From Antitrichia curtipendula (lineage: Eukaryota; Streptophyta; Bryopsida; Hypnales; Leucodontaceae): a stretch of 64,000 nt of DNA. Under the pieces are notes generated by a model. The model was not told the DNA's origin. It saw only the letters and a list, made by a program, of their open reading frames with translations, and did no database searches. Numbering within the stretch: the first letter of the stretch is position 1; each line of letters begins with the position of its first letter. The DNA is taken from NCBI GenBank assembly GCA_951230915.1, contig OX579639.1, forward strand, positions 22,940,001-23,004,000. Reading direction: 5' to 3'. Shown in pieces: positions 33,986 through 46,467 of the stretch. Made by a program: the position numbers and the translations under genes.

Positions 33986-36900
33986 CGGATTTATGAGGTC
34001 CGTCAGCTCCCATTAGCTTAACACCAATATTTTACCCATAAATACCATCGAGGACATTTTCTCACCAATGAATAACAAAGAATCTCTCCCTATAGGATAG
34101 AAGTGCAACTATTCATCCTCCCAATTTTGTGTAAAAAGGAAATATCATCTACATTAGTTTGTTTTCCAATGAGTGCTTTTGCATTATTTTAATCCAACAA
34201 TTCACACGTTGACAAAACAAATGATTTCCATGGTTGTGAGCCTGTCGTTTAAGGTTAAGCACTTTCAATGGTTGAAGATGAAGAACTTGTCTCTAAGAAG
34301 AAGACTAAGGTATGTACACCTAAAAGAAACACTCTCCTAATTGTCCCACCTATCTATAGCAGTCCAAGATTTCAAGATTTCAAGACTTCCCCTAAGACAA
34401 AAGTAGCTTCCAAGCAACTAGGCAACTTTCTCACTGATAATTAATTAAAGTGCAAAAAATATTTAGGCACCCTCAAAAATAATCATATGAAAATTGGACA
34501 ATTTTAAAATATAATTAAATAAGTGTGGCATTCATCCACGTTATTATTGTAATTTTTAGACGGTTGTTAATGATTTCATCTAATGCAGATGTATTTATCT
34601 AAGCCCTTGTCTTAACTTCCAAATGCCAAACTCTCTAACTTGTATGTAAAGGTTTTGTTAAGTATAAAGGTTTTGTGTGTGAGAGATTGTGCTTTAGAAG
34701 GGTCAAAATTGCAAGGCAATAAACTTTGCAATGTATGTTTACAGTTATTTACAAAGAAGAGATGCAAGATTGTGTGGAGCAAATTGAATTTCTATTAATT
34801 AAACAATCCTTATATGAAAAGAGAAAAAAAAGAATTTGAACAAACTAGGTCAATAATTTCCTAAAAACTTAGTCACCTTCATAATTGTTTAATTTATGAC
34901 CAAGCAGTTAGGAAACTACAGTACCAATATTGCTTTGTCATGAAAGTTTCTTTATAAGGACAGTTTACAAGCATGACACGATTAGGCGTTGTAAACTTAA
35001 TTGTCACAAACCAAAATACACAATTTTTACAGAGAATAATAATTATAAAGAAGTTTTTTTTTTACTATTAAAAAATTCATACATAAAAAAAAATTCAACA
35101 AGTGAAGAAATCTTGTATGATTTGAAAATTTTGTAATCCACATTACATTTAGATGCACAATAATTATACATTCTTGTTCCATTAACTAAGTCAAATAACT
35201 TTAGAAAGAAGCTTTGTAAACCACTTTGGAACCAGAAAACACTACAATGCTACAAGATCTAACTAAAGATGAAAAAACTAAAAGGACAATTTAGCAAGAT
35301 GTGGTATGCTTTTTCAATTTTGAACAGGTTACTCATATATTTTTATGTTCAATTTCCTTATATTTCTTGACAATAAACAAATGCTTGCAAGTACACCATT
35401 TAGATAAATGATTTCTAAAAATATTAGTTCCAAAAATTTGGTAAATTTCAAAGTTTATTGTCATTTTTAAAACTTCTTTACATCTATTTAAGTGTTGCAC
35501 ACCTCTTTTACTCTTGAAATATGGTGGAGAAGTTTACAACATGATCTTTATTACAGTTTTAATAGAATTTGAATCCATAGTACATAAAATTTAGGATAGC
35601 GAGTCAAAGACAATTAATATTGTCGAGTGGAGTAGAGAATAAATTTTATGCTGTACTTCAAACTCAAATATCATGCAATGTATGCATATTGTTTTTACGG
35701 GAATTATTCCAGTTGCACTCATATTGGTATAGTGCAATATTATTTGTTAGATCTAAGAAGAAGAACTATTTTTTAGCGCGATGCTCTAAACTATTAGTTT
35801 TATGTGGTTTTTTTTATGAAACATAGACATAGGACTTTACCTCTTTAGGAACTGAGGGTATTATAAATTTGTAAAATTATGAAAATATGTTATAAAATAA
35901 AATTTATAATAATAAGATAATAATATATTTAAAACATAATTTATAAAATATGATCTTTAAACCATATCTATACATTTAGATCAATAGTTATACTTACCAC
36001 TTTTTTCAATTAAAATTCTAAAAATTATTTTAAAAATTGATTATACGTTGAATATTTGTAATTTTGACCAAAAATTTATTTAAGCTCGACGTGTTATATT
36101 TTAACTATGGTGATATTTTTTGTGATTTTATTTATATTTATATATTCATGTTGTTTTTCAAGAGTCATTTTTTGACTAACTACAAAAATTAGTTTATGAG
36201 TTTAAACATACTTGTTCCCCTTGAACAATATAGTATTTTATAACAAAAGTTCTAAAAATCTATATTATGCAAATGTAAGAGAATCAAAGCAAAAATCTAT
36301 AAAAAATTTAAATGAATGAAAAATTAGGATTTTATATTTGGAGAATACATTTTCATTCATTTAAATTTTCAACTTCAATCTTTTAAGGATTCAAGAATAA
36401 TAGAGAATTCCCGGGATTTTTAGTATTGGTTGTAAGTACAATCAAAATAGACCCTAGGTTTCATCAGTGAACCTATTAGTTGTATACAAACTAGTCTTTA
36501 ACCCTAGAGATGAATTATTTGCATTGATATGACTAGGGAAAAACCCTTCTTAGCTTCATTGACAAACATAGCGATGACCATCTTACTGTTATCAAAATTA
36601 AGTTTAGTACTACTTGGTTCATTAATTTTTATTTTGTTTATTTTGCTTTGGTGGGCTTTACTTCACACGACGGAAACTTTTACCGCCCTCCTTCAATTGA
36701 ATGAGCATGCATTGTAGCTTCTAGCAGCTTTGGACGTTTTATTCTGAGAAATTAATTAAAGTGCAAAAAATAGTTAGACAACTTAATTAAAAAAATTAAG
36801 ATTAAACAATTCTAAAATGTAATTCAAATAAGTTAAGCATTCATTCAAGTTATTTTTCCAATTTTTAGATGGTTGCCGTTACTTTCATCTAAGATGGTCA

Positions 36901-36986
36901 CATTTACCTAAATCCTTGTCTTGCCCTTCAAACCTTAAACTCTCTTCTAGATCAATAATTTCCCAAAACTTTAGGCATCTTTTTAA
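33986..36986. other. Strongly AT-rich DNA, no gene seen
   Basis: Long AT-rich stretch with no recognisable gene, RNA gene or clean element end. A TTTTAAAATGTAATT-type phrase followed by AAGCATTCATCCA recurs at about 34504-34545 and 36810-36850, suggesting an older duplication. Confidence 0.4.
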
Positions 36987-37915
36987 CCCCTGAAGTCCCA
37001 ATTGTCCCCTCGGGGGACAAAATGGATTTCGGGCAGGCTCCTACGGTCTCAATATATTTTTGTGATTTTCTGAATTTTTTTTGTGAAGATAGAGAATCAC
37101 ATTAGCTTTCCGAAAATGTAATTTTTATTTCAATCGGTGCCCAGGAGCAAAAGTTATGGCACAAAACTCCCAAATTTTAGTTTGGCGGGCAGAAAAAAAT
37201 TCTCAAAAAAACTTTAAATTAAAAATTTTAAAAATTTGTTTCATATAGATTTTTTTTTTTATTTACATGGGAAGCTTTGATTCATTCCATTTGAATTTGT
37301 TATGCAAAAGTTATGGTCAATCTTATTTTTCGGGCAGTTAGAGCATCTCTTTGAAAAAATAACTTGTAGAATTCATTTCTGAACTCAACTTTAACAATTT
37401 AAAAAAAAAAAAAGTTTCACAAGGTCAAGATTTCTTGCTAGAACAATCTCACCGTTGAGATTAGTATATTTCAATTCTATCTTAGAGCTATTATTGATTT
37501 AATTTTTCATTCAATCTTGAACCTATTTCTACTTAACAATTTTTTAATGAGTGAAAACTAAGTGTTTCTTCTTAAAAAATAAAATTCTAGATTCTCAGCT
37601 CAATTCTTCATCATAAGAAATTAGAAATTCAAAATCATTAGAGCAAAAATTTGAAGTTAAAAAGGTTCAAAGCCAAAAAATGTAGTTGAGCAAGGTACAA
37701 AATGACTAGATTCCCTCACTTTAAATGCAAATATCTTGCAATCTACATGGTCAAAATTTCTGAAATTTCTTCCAGACATTCTTACACTAGTCTCGTACAA
37801 GATCCTACGGTTAAATATGCAAAAAAAAACATTAAATTTGTTTTTTTGCTCTTTGCTCTGGAAATGGCAATTTTGAGTGGTTTTTGATGGAAAAATGGCC
37901 TTGAGACTTTAGGGG
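36987..37915 (+). mobile_element. TTAA-flanked piggyBac-like element, copy G (929 bp)
   Basis: TTAA|CCCCTGAAGTC at the left; ACTTTAGGGG|TTGA at the right (one change in TTAA). It carries the subterminal palindrome GTCCCCTCGGGGGAC, like copy A, and the internal blocks GGTGCCCAGGAGCAAAAGTT, AAGCTTTGATTCATTCCATT and ACAAGATCCTACGGTTAAA. Non-coding. Confidence 0.8.
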
Positions 37916-40900
37916 TTGATAAATTATGCTCTATTCAAGCTACTACAAACCTATGCTATTATTTTTTTTCCTTGTAATTCATCACCGTCCTTTCCCAAAA
38001 AAATGAAAAAAAAATAACAGGCCTAAGACAAGAATCCATAACAGATCCACTCTGCAATTTGGTCGGTTGCACAATGGGTCACCGCAATGTATTTTAACTT
38101 AGTATGCCGAGATTTGGGTTGTTTTTCCATCCTTATTGATTATACTAGTCATGCTAAATACGTGATGCACGTGGTTGTACTTGCTTATCAATGTCCAGTG
38201 TTTTGCATCACGTACAATGCTGCATAATATTCCACTAAATACTCGTCCATGATTGGGGTATGTTGGTGTGATACAAAGTATGTATCCAGGCTATTTGTCT
38301 ACTACACTATTTAGAACAAAGTGTGGGATATTACATATCTGGATTCTGGAGTGAGTTGTCCCGGAATGATGATTAGAGGTAGTTAAATGTTGAAAAGTTG
38401 AACCCCTACATGACAATAAATAAAGAATTCAGTTGTGAAATTGGATAAAAATAAAAATAAACAAACACTTCCGCCAAATTAATAAATTCCAGATTACAGA
38501 ATTGCGACGAGTGATGGCATCAGCATGCTGACATCCTCGCTAATGGTGGTGGGTCCCACCCGCAGAGAGCGGGAGGGGAGGGGGGGGGGGGGGCGGGGAA
38601 GGGACCAGGGGCGGCAGCGCTACTGTAGTAGAGTAGTAAGCGGGAATGCATCCCCACTGTACTTTCTGGTCTCCCTCATCAAGGCTCTCTTCATTGGACT
38701 GTTATTTTTAGGCGGATTTGAAGTTTTTTAAATTTGAAAACGTCATCACTGTACTGTACTGCTGCAAAAGAGAGAGCTTGGAGAAAGAAAAAAAGTAGAA
38801 AAAGCCTGTATCCGACTTGACACCATGCTGCCCTGATTTGGTAATGAACTTACTCTCGGCAAGTCTCATGGAGTCATGGCTCACTGTGTAAAGGGTAACC
38901 CATAAATGCCCAAGGCCTTTCTCTGAGCTTCCTTAGAATTTGCTTTAAATTGAACAAAAAGGCAACATTCTTTGTCTTTTCTTGAGAACACATGGACAAT
39001 TTCCGTTGACCAAAGGAAATAGTACATAGGACCATAGGAGTCAATCCTTGGTGGCAATATTTTCATTTCCTACAATAAAAAAAAAGCCAACGTTTTGATA
39101 AGTTCCATCAAATTTCTTTTGAATTGTAACCATACAAATTCAAAATAGACATGTTAGGGATCACATGTAAAATGAATACACAAACAATATCGTTTATGGA
39201 TTGAAAGACTATAATTTTTTATCATGAAGGTGTTGAAATTGCGAAAGTGATTTGAAGTCTTTCCAATCGTCTTTTCACATATCAAATCTAAAAAATTGGT
39301 CTCAAAAAAAATATGAGGTTACACGGCATAATACATATAACTCCAATCAATTTTATGGCTTCTAAAAATCTATTCTACATTCTTTTTAAATAAATTTCTA
39401 ATGTGATTTTTTTCCCAAGATGTAGTGTATTTGAGGTGCATTTCTAAAAGCCCTCAACACTATGGAAAGTCAAGAATGCAATGGACACCCTTACAAAAAA
39501 ATTTATATAGCAAAGTTATAATCACTCATTTTTAGAATTAGATTTTTGATGCTATAACTAGACTTCAAAAATAAATTTTCTAAAATATAAACTAACTAAA
39601 ATAGCAATTTGGAAAGGTTTCATTTAACTTCAAAATATTATTGACACTCAAGTTTGGTACCTCGGGCATGTTCAGGGATAAAAAATAAAAAAAGTTAATC
39701 CATTAGATGTCAAGTTGTTGTGCAGAACCTTCCATTTTCAGATAAAATGATGAACATCTACACTTTTGTCTTACATAGAAGGATTTCTGAAAGTAATTGA
39801 TTGAACATTTGTTTAGTTAAAAATAATGGCTTTTGTTTATCATATGTAAGAGTTGAAATAGAGTGTTCTAAAAATTAAATATATATCATATGTTAATCTT
39901 CTCAATAACCCTCCTAAGTATCCAAGTGGTCAAAAGTAATCTCTTCCGTAGGAATCATAATGGAATTTTAGGAAACTTCAACCCCTTAAGGTAGTCCAAA
40001 TTTCCAAAATTGTGAAGATGAATTATAGGAGGCTAATCATGCAATGAAGATTTTAAAACAAAAGTTGTATAATTTAATCCAAATAATATATTCACTATGT
40101 TAAATACTGTAGCCAATTATTTTCAATGAAATTTGAAACCAAATATTGAAATTCTCTCTTAAGACTGATTGTAGATTGAATTCATATAAATTTGAGAATT
40201 TATTTATTTATTTTTAAAGTTCAGATTGTTAACTTCAAATTTTATGATTTTTCAAGATTTTTAATTTGAAAGTTTATTGAAGTTGATTTGGGAGGGTCAT
40301 TTTTTTAAATTAAGAAAAATATTTTGCAAGGTTATACATACCCACGTCCCTTAATCTATAAAGTATTATGAAGAAAAACTCTAAAAATAAGTATTGTGCA
40401 AACATTTAGATGGATGAAAAAATAACCAAATTCTATTTGCGCTTGGAACATGTTTGCATCTATCCATTATTCAAAGTTTGAATGCCTAGTACAACCTAAA
40501 GGACAATTTGGACATAGATTGACCAAAAAAAATTGGATGGATTTTTGCAAAGTCATTTAGAAATATGATCTATGTTGTTGCCCCCTCATGATTTGTTTTT
40601 CTACAATCACATGCATAGGTAATAAACAATACTTTATAAAAATAAAAATTGAACATGGCATTATAACATGTACTAAGCCTTCCTTTAACTTTTGAAATTC
40701 AATGAGTATGAAATTAATATAAGATTGTTTGCAATTGCAAAAGAATTTTATATGGTGAAAAAATCTCACTTCAAGGGGCGGGGTCAAAGTCTACTAACCA
40801 TGTAAAGTTGTGCCAAAATTATATTTTTTCTTTTAATTTCAAACAATATTCTTTTGCAATCTTTGAGATCAATTGCTTAAAAAAATCCCGCATTTCAATA

Positions 40901-41869
40901 GTAGTTTAGTTTCATTTTATATGGTTGAATTTCAAAGGATTTTTTTCCTTTTCAATTTTTTCTCAATGCACTACAAATGGTAGTTTTTAATAGCTTCTTT
41001 CTAAAGCGCACCCTTGTCCTTCAAGGAGGTAGCAAAGAAAAGAGGAATTATATAATACATATTCGACAAATGCTATAAATTTGCTTTGAAAGTCCTTAAA
41101 ATCAACTATAAGCTTTCTAAGTGTCATTTTCTCTATTTTTTATTTTTTGAGCACTTACAAATAAGATAAAATATTCCTTTTAATTTAGGATATAAATACC
41201 ACAATTATGTCAAATATTATGTTTATTACATAGTTTGCAATAAGGTTCAATAAAGGATTCTTGGGATCCAAATCTAACAAGATGTAATCCTAACTACAAT
41301 AAAGAATATATATTTATATTTCAAATAGTAGTGAAAAATTAATAATATGCTTACAAAAACTATAATTTTAAATTGTTATCATGATTTACAAAACTTGGGA
41401 TAGATTATTTTTAGTTGATATAGTTACACAATTTCCAATAAACAAGTTTATGTTCTAATTAGTTTTATTTTCACATTTTAAAAAGATAAATTGCTAATTT
41501 TAGATTCATTGCGTAATGCTTGGATAAAATATGTCTCTTACTTATCATGTATTGCACGAACTTAGTTATATATGTATAGTTTAAGCTAATGATACCTTCA
41601 AAACAAGGTTGACATTATTTCATCTTCATATCCCTTCTTAAATTTCACCAATGATTGGCTATATTGTAGATGTATTCTTCCACTACATTTTTGTTGAATG
41701 CTATAGTCAATTATCAACTTTGAGGCATCTATTTTTAATGGTTGAATGTCAAAAGGTTCATGCACATTCCAATGGCCAGGATTCATCGCCAAAACACTTC
41801 ATATATACATACGCTTTACATCAACCACTTGGTAGACAATGCATTAGACTTAACTTACACTAAAAGAAA
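37916..41869. other. AT-rich intergenic DNA with one GC-rich island
   Basis: No gene seen. About 38520-38660 is GC-rich and holds a run of 14 or more G (about 38580-38594). Elsewhere AT-rich without clear structure. Confidence 0.4.
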
Positions 41870-42965
41870 AACGTGTCCACTACAACCGACTGAAATGCAA
41901 CTGCATGTCTTATGCAACTGCCCTGCAACTACAATCCTCTATATTTGCACCAACTTTGACGTAGTTACACTGTAGTTGCAAAATAGTTGCAAAGTAGCCG
42001 CAACATGTAGTTACGCATACGGGAATGTAACAAAAGAGTTGATGTGAGGTACTTTACATCCAATCTTCATCACAATTGTTGATGTGAACAATTTTACGTT
42101 CTCTGGAGTCTAATATGTCTATCTACAGTTGCATGTAATTTAAATTCAATAGCAATTTAACTAGAATGCAACTAGATTGCAACTGGACTGCAATTGAATT
42201 GCAACTATAGTGCAACTAGACTACAACTACATTGCAATTACAATTCGACTAGTGTTTGACTTAAAAACAACTAGACTTTAACTTGAAAAAAACTAGCATG
42301 CAACTAGAAAACAACTAAAATGCAACTACTATTAAGTCTTTTATTAATTGTCCCACATCAATTGTCAAGAATATCATTAGGTTGAACATATAAGAATTGT
42401 AAGTTATAGCAGTATTGTGTAATGAATTTTGATAATGAAGTTCTAATATTTGTAGATTTTGTAGATTTTGACACTTTGTAGATTTCTACAAGTTGTAGAT
42501 TTTTATAATCTACAAAAATCTATAAATATTTAAAGTTTAAGATATTTCTAGATTTGGCGATCTAAAAAAAAAAAGATAGATCTGAAATTTAGAATCTACA
42601 AATCTTTGAAATTCAAATTTTAAATCTACAAGTCACAAAGACGCAAACTAGTTGCACATCAATTGCAAACTAATTGCACACCAGTCGCAAACCAGTTGTA
42701 AATCAATCACAAACCAGTTGCACATTAGTTGCAAACCAGTTGCACACAAATGACTTCCACATAAGCAACCAGGTCAGAAAAGTTCATCGATGAACTTTCA
42801 AGTATACTATCAAATGATAAACAACTTTGAATTTTTTGCAACTGCTTTGCCATTCATGCAACTTGTCCACTGCAACTGCGGGCTCCAAATTATCACCTAG
42901 TTGCAAACGACCTATGCAACTACAAAATGAGTTGCACAGTGTAGTTGCAAACCCCCTATAGGATG
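41870..42965. repeat. Field of GCAACTA motifs in both orientations
   Basis: Dozens of GCAACTA/TAGTTGC-type heptamers occur at about 10-12-bp spacing in two blocks (41870-42330 and 42640-42965), e.g. TGCAACTAGATTGCAACTGG and GCACACCAGTCGCAAACCAG. The 42430-42620 gap has repeats of TTGTAGATTT instead. The outer parts are mirror-related (GTAGTTGCAAAATAGTTGC near both ends). No ORF runs through. Probably a degenerate tandem array or a transposon with repeated subterminal binding sites. Confidence 0.65.
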
Positions 42966-44250
42966 TGTATTATGCAATTCTACCAAAATTTTCCTTAATA
43001 TTTAGAGTTTGTAACCATGTAGAACACATTGTATCCCACAAATAATCACATATTCTAGCACATAATTAAATGTTCAATACAAAATCAAGGTATGAGAAAT
43101 TGAGGACTTGCAGACTTGTAATGATGTTGTAGATATATTATTCTAAAAATAACATTATTCAACTTTGAAATACCACATTGTCTTGTGAAAAATGTATATG
43201 TACAGGTGTCTTGAATACGACGTTCATCTGATATCATCTTTTATGACAAAACGCAATCATTTTCTTCTCTTGATCTTCAAGATCCTTAAAAAGTCAATCA
43301 CAAACAAATTTATTCTTACGATCATTTTGCGTTACACAATTTTTCAATTTTTTTGTGATGCATTATACATACTTGAGGCAAATACATGTGTATAATTGAT
43401 TTTATCTTTTAAGATTTTTATAAATCCAAATTATGATTTAAGTAGTGCAAATGTGCATACAAACCCTTATACATTGTATAATACGAGAACACCTAAAATT
43501 TCACCCTCTTTAAATCAACCATCATTATTCTATACACATCTCTAGAATCAATATGAATCTACATAGAAAAAATGATTTTAGAACACCTACCAAAAAAGCT
43601 TTGACCCTTCATAACTTTTTCATACAGTATTCAAATGTCGTGTTCTTTTGGTGTGTTCGAATCTCTTTTCATATCACTGGCCGATTTGAAAATATGAAAA
43701 TTTGACTAGTCTAATATTAACTAGGCATAGTAGCTAAAGTGACAATTTTGGAGGTATCCACCTTGCATGTCATTTCCAAAAGGATATATTATTATTCCAA
43801 TTTTCACCCCCTCCCACCCTCCACAAAATAGCTAAAGTGGCCCCTCCCCAAATGCACCAGTGACCCTAAACTACCATCTCCACTATGTATACATCTCCAA
43901 AATCAATTATGTAGAAGAATTTTCTTTAGAACCAAATTTTGATCCTTCCTAACTTTTGCATACGGTATCCAAATGTTGTATTCTTTGGTGTGTTGGAACC
44001 TCCTTTCCTTTCACTTGCAAATGTGAAATTATGACCAGTCTAATAATATTATCTAGGCCCAGCAGCAGAAAGTGGCGTTTTTTTTGAGGGTACCCACCTT
44101 GCATGCCGTTTCCCAAAGGATATGCTGTTCATTACTGCAATTTCCGCCCCACCAGTGACCACATAATAGATAGCTACTAGGGCTCTGAGGCGTTATAAAA
44201 GAATGTTTTATGTCTCGATCGAATTGAAGTTGCCAGTGGAATGCGTTATG
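42966..44250. other. Intergenic DNA with three related fragments
   Basis: The phrases AACTTTTGCATACAGT/GGT and TGTTGGAACCTCCTTTC occur at about 43610, 43945 and (outside this stretch) 13905. AGGTGG-type ends in reverse (TATCCACCTT at about 43757, TACCCACCTT at about 44087) suggest decayed AGGTRG elements. No gene. Confidence 0.45.
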
Positions 44251-46467
44251 ATCAATGATGTGATAATTCAGGAGGGAATATTTCGAAATCCACTCCTCCC
44301 TTGACAAGGAAGCCCTCCAGGCACTTACAGGCCCGGCGGGACTCCCGGGACTGTAGCCGATCCACGTCCTGCGCGACGAGCCGGCCAACGGGGTAACTCC
44401 GGGAAGGTGCCTTGTGCCAGCTCAGATTTTGGCGCCAAGGTTTCGACCCACATGGCGGATCCAGATCAGATGATTGCTGGTCCTCCCAACCTACGTGGCA
44501 TTGCGGATTCCCCAAACCCAAGGGTCTGCCGGAGCCAGTCCCAGCTTCGCGCCACCCCGCCACTGTGCTGTGGTTGCGACAACTTCCACTCTGCGCCTTT
44601 GCTGCAGACACTATGTGACTCCTTCCCCACCACTCCCATCATGCTGTCTGCCGTACTTACTTACTTACTCCGACGACGATCTGCCCTGACCCTGTGATGG
44701 CCGCCAGTTAGTAAGCCTCTCTCTTCCTCGCATCTCGCTTTTCGCTTGCCAACGAGCTCTCGAACGCACGTAACGGCTCAGAAATCAGGATTTTTTCTTT
44801 GGCTTCGGTGTTTCCCTCGCTGCTCGCTGATTTGGTCATCGGCTGGTAGCCGTGTGTTTGCATTTCGCGACTGAGTGGATTATTGTAAGTGTAAGCGGTG
44901 AGTGTTGGACTGATTTAGTCGACGTGCTTTTAAATTTTTTTTTCCAATATTTTAATGGTGTGCTCACTCGCTCTGGTGGTGAAGAGCGAGTTGTTGCGGG
45001 AATTCGGTGCATTGAGCATTACGTGGAGCTTCTGTAGCGTGTAAGAAGCTCACTGGAGTTTTTTCAACGGCGGAGTGTGAGTATTGAACTTGAGAGAGGA
45101 GGTGTCGGCAATGGCGATTTGATTGGTGTTCAATGGCCGCGGGAGCTTTGTGTTTTGGAGTTCATTATTAGTGCAGGACTGCAAGAAGTCTTTTTCTCCC
45201 GGGGCGTGAGTCTGATATAGAAGCTAAGCGCTCCTTGTGAATCTCAAGCTCGACTTGGTTTATATCTTCCTTCTTCATTTGGCAGCTGGACCTTGAAAAA
45301 AGAATGGTGGACTTACTCTTTCATCGAATTGCGGTGATTTCATTGAGCTTCTGGGAGGCCATAGGATACGTGTGATGTAGTGCATTTGCGAGTTTCTTGG
45401 TCGCGAGTGGCCTCCGTTCATTCGGAAGTCTTTGAGCCTGTTTTGGTTCCGCTTGTGAGGATCTGGTGTACGACTTGGCGGATAACCTAAACCTTGCAAT
45501 ATTATAAGTCCGCTTCACGTGCTGCGTCTGTCGCTCAGATTTAACGGCAATGCCCTATTCTATGAAGATTTGAAGATCCGGACGAGGTTAGGTCGGTCTC
45601 TATACGACCGAACAGCGAGTTGCTTGTACTAGTCAGCATTTCGCTGTATTGGCGTAACCAGGGTGGAACGCTGCGAGGAACAGAAAGGATCCAGTGTCGA
45701 AGAAGTATCGGTCTCTGTTGAACAATGTAGGGTAGGCAATCATGATCGGGGGGACGCGGAGGAGACATGGGGGCCGAATGGAGAGAAAGAAAGCTCTTCT
45801 TACTGGGAGCTAAGCTTTGTTACTAGGACTGTCGTCGACAGTGGAGCAATCAAGAAGGTGACCTTCTATCCGTCCTTATACAGAAGCCAGACAAAATTTG
45901 AACGTTACGGTCTTAAGCTGCATTACGGCTCTAGGAGCGCATGAGTTTGGGAATGTCACTGGGAAGTGTAGGGACCTAAGTCGACATAATCCATCTTCTA
46001 GGAATGCCAGGGCTAGGTACATTTTATGCTTACACGGTTTAGAACTCGAGACTTAGCTATCTCGGGTCTCGGAGAGAATTGTCTCATAGGTTTCCTGTGC
46101 CGTATTTTGGTGATTTTAAGGTTACATCAATATCCTAAACAACTATCAGAATATTGAGATATTGCTGCGGGACTCTGTGTCACACTTGAGCTGAAGAAGA
46201 AAGACATTACCTGACCTTTGTTCCTTTCGTGTACCTGTAGCCGTCGTCTTAATGACTATTTGAATGAGCCACTTCACGAAAGTTTTCATGAATTTTGTAT
46301 CTAGTAGGTTGCGTTGGAGATGCTCGTTCACTGTCTTTCACTGATAGCGGTGACAGTTGCAAGAATCCTATATTGTTCGATCCTTTCTCGTGAGCGAAGT
46401 CGTGGTGTGGTTTGGCAATTACCCTCGGATATGACGTAATTTTTCCTGTTTAAATCTTCAGCAGGGG
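44251..46467 (+). promoter_or_regulatory. Probable promoter and 5' leader of SPIKE1
   Basis: GC rises sharply at about 44280-44720. From 44700 the sequence is CT-rich (CTCTCTCTTCCTCGCATCTC), as in plant 5' leaders. Several GT-AG options and no conserved coding suggest a long, probably spliced 5'UTR before the ATG at 46468. Non-ATG frames here (e.g. 45663-45944) have no homology that I recognise. Confidence 0.45.

Noticed and set aside
18889..42965. Possible CRISPR-like or regularly spaced repeats
   Set aside because: No identical direct repeats with unique spacers. The repeated sequences are transposon termini and degenerate motif arrays in a eukaryotic genome.
44252..44697. Overlapping ORFs on both strands in the GC-rich island
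   Set aside because: Open frames on both strands follow from high GC. No conserved domain. Better explained as the promoter or leader of SPIKE1.
45663..45944. 93-codon open frame upstream of SPIKE1
   Set aside because: It begins at a GTG, not an ATG, and does not splice in phase to the conserved first exon. The start is better explained by the ATG at 46468.
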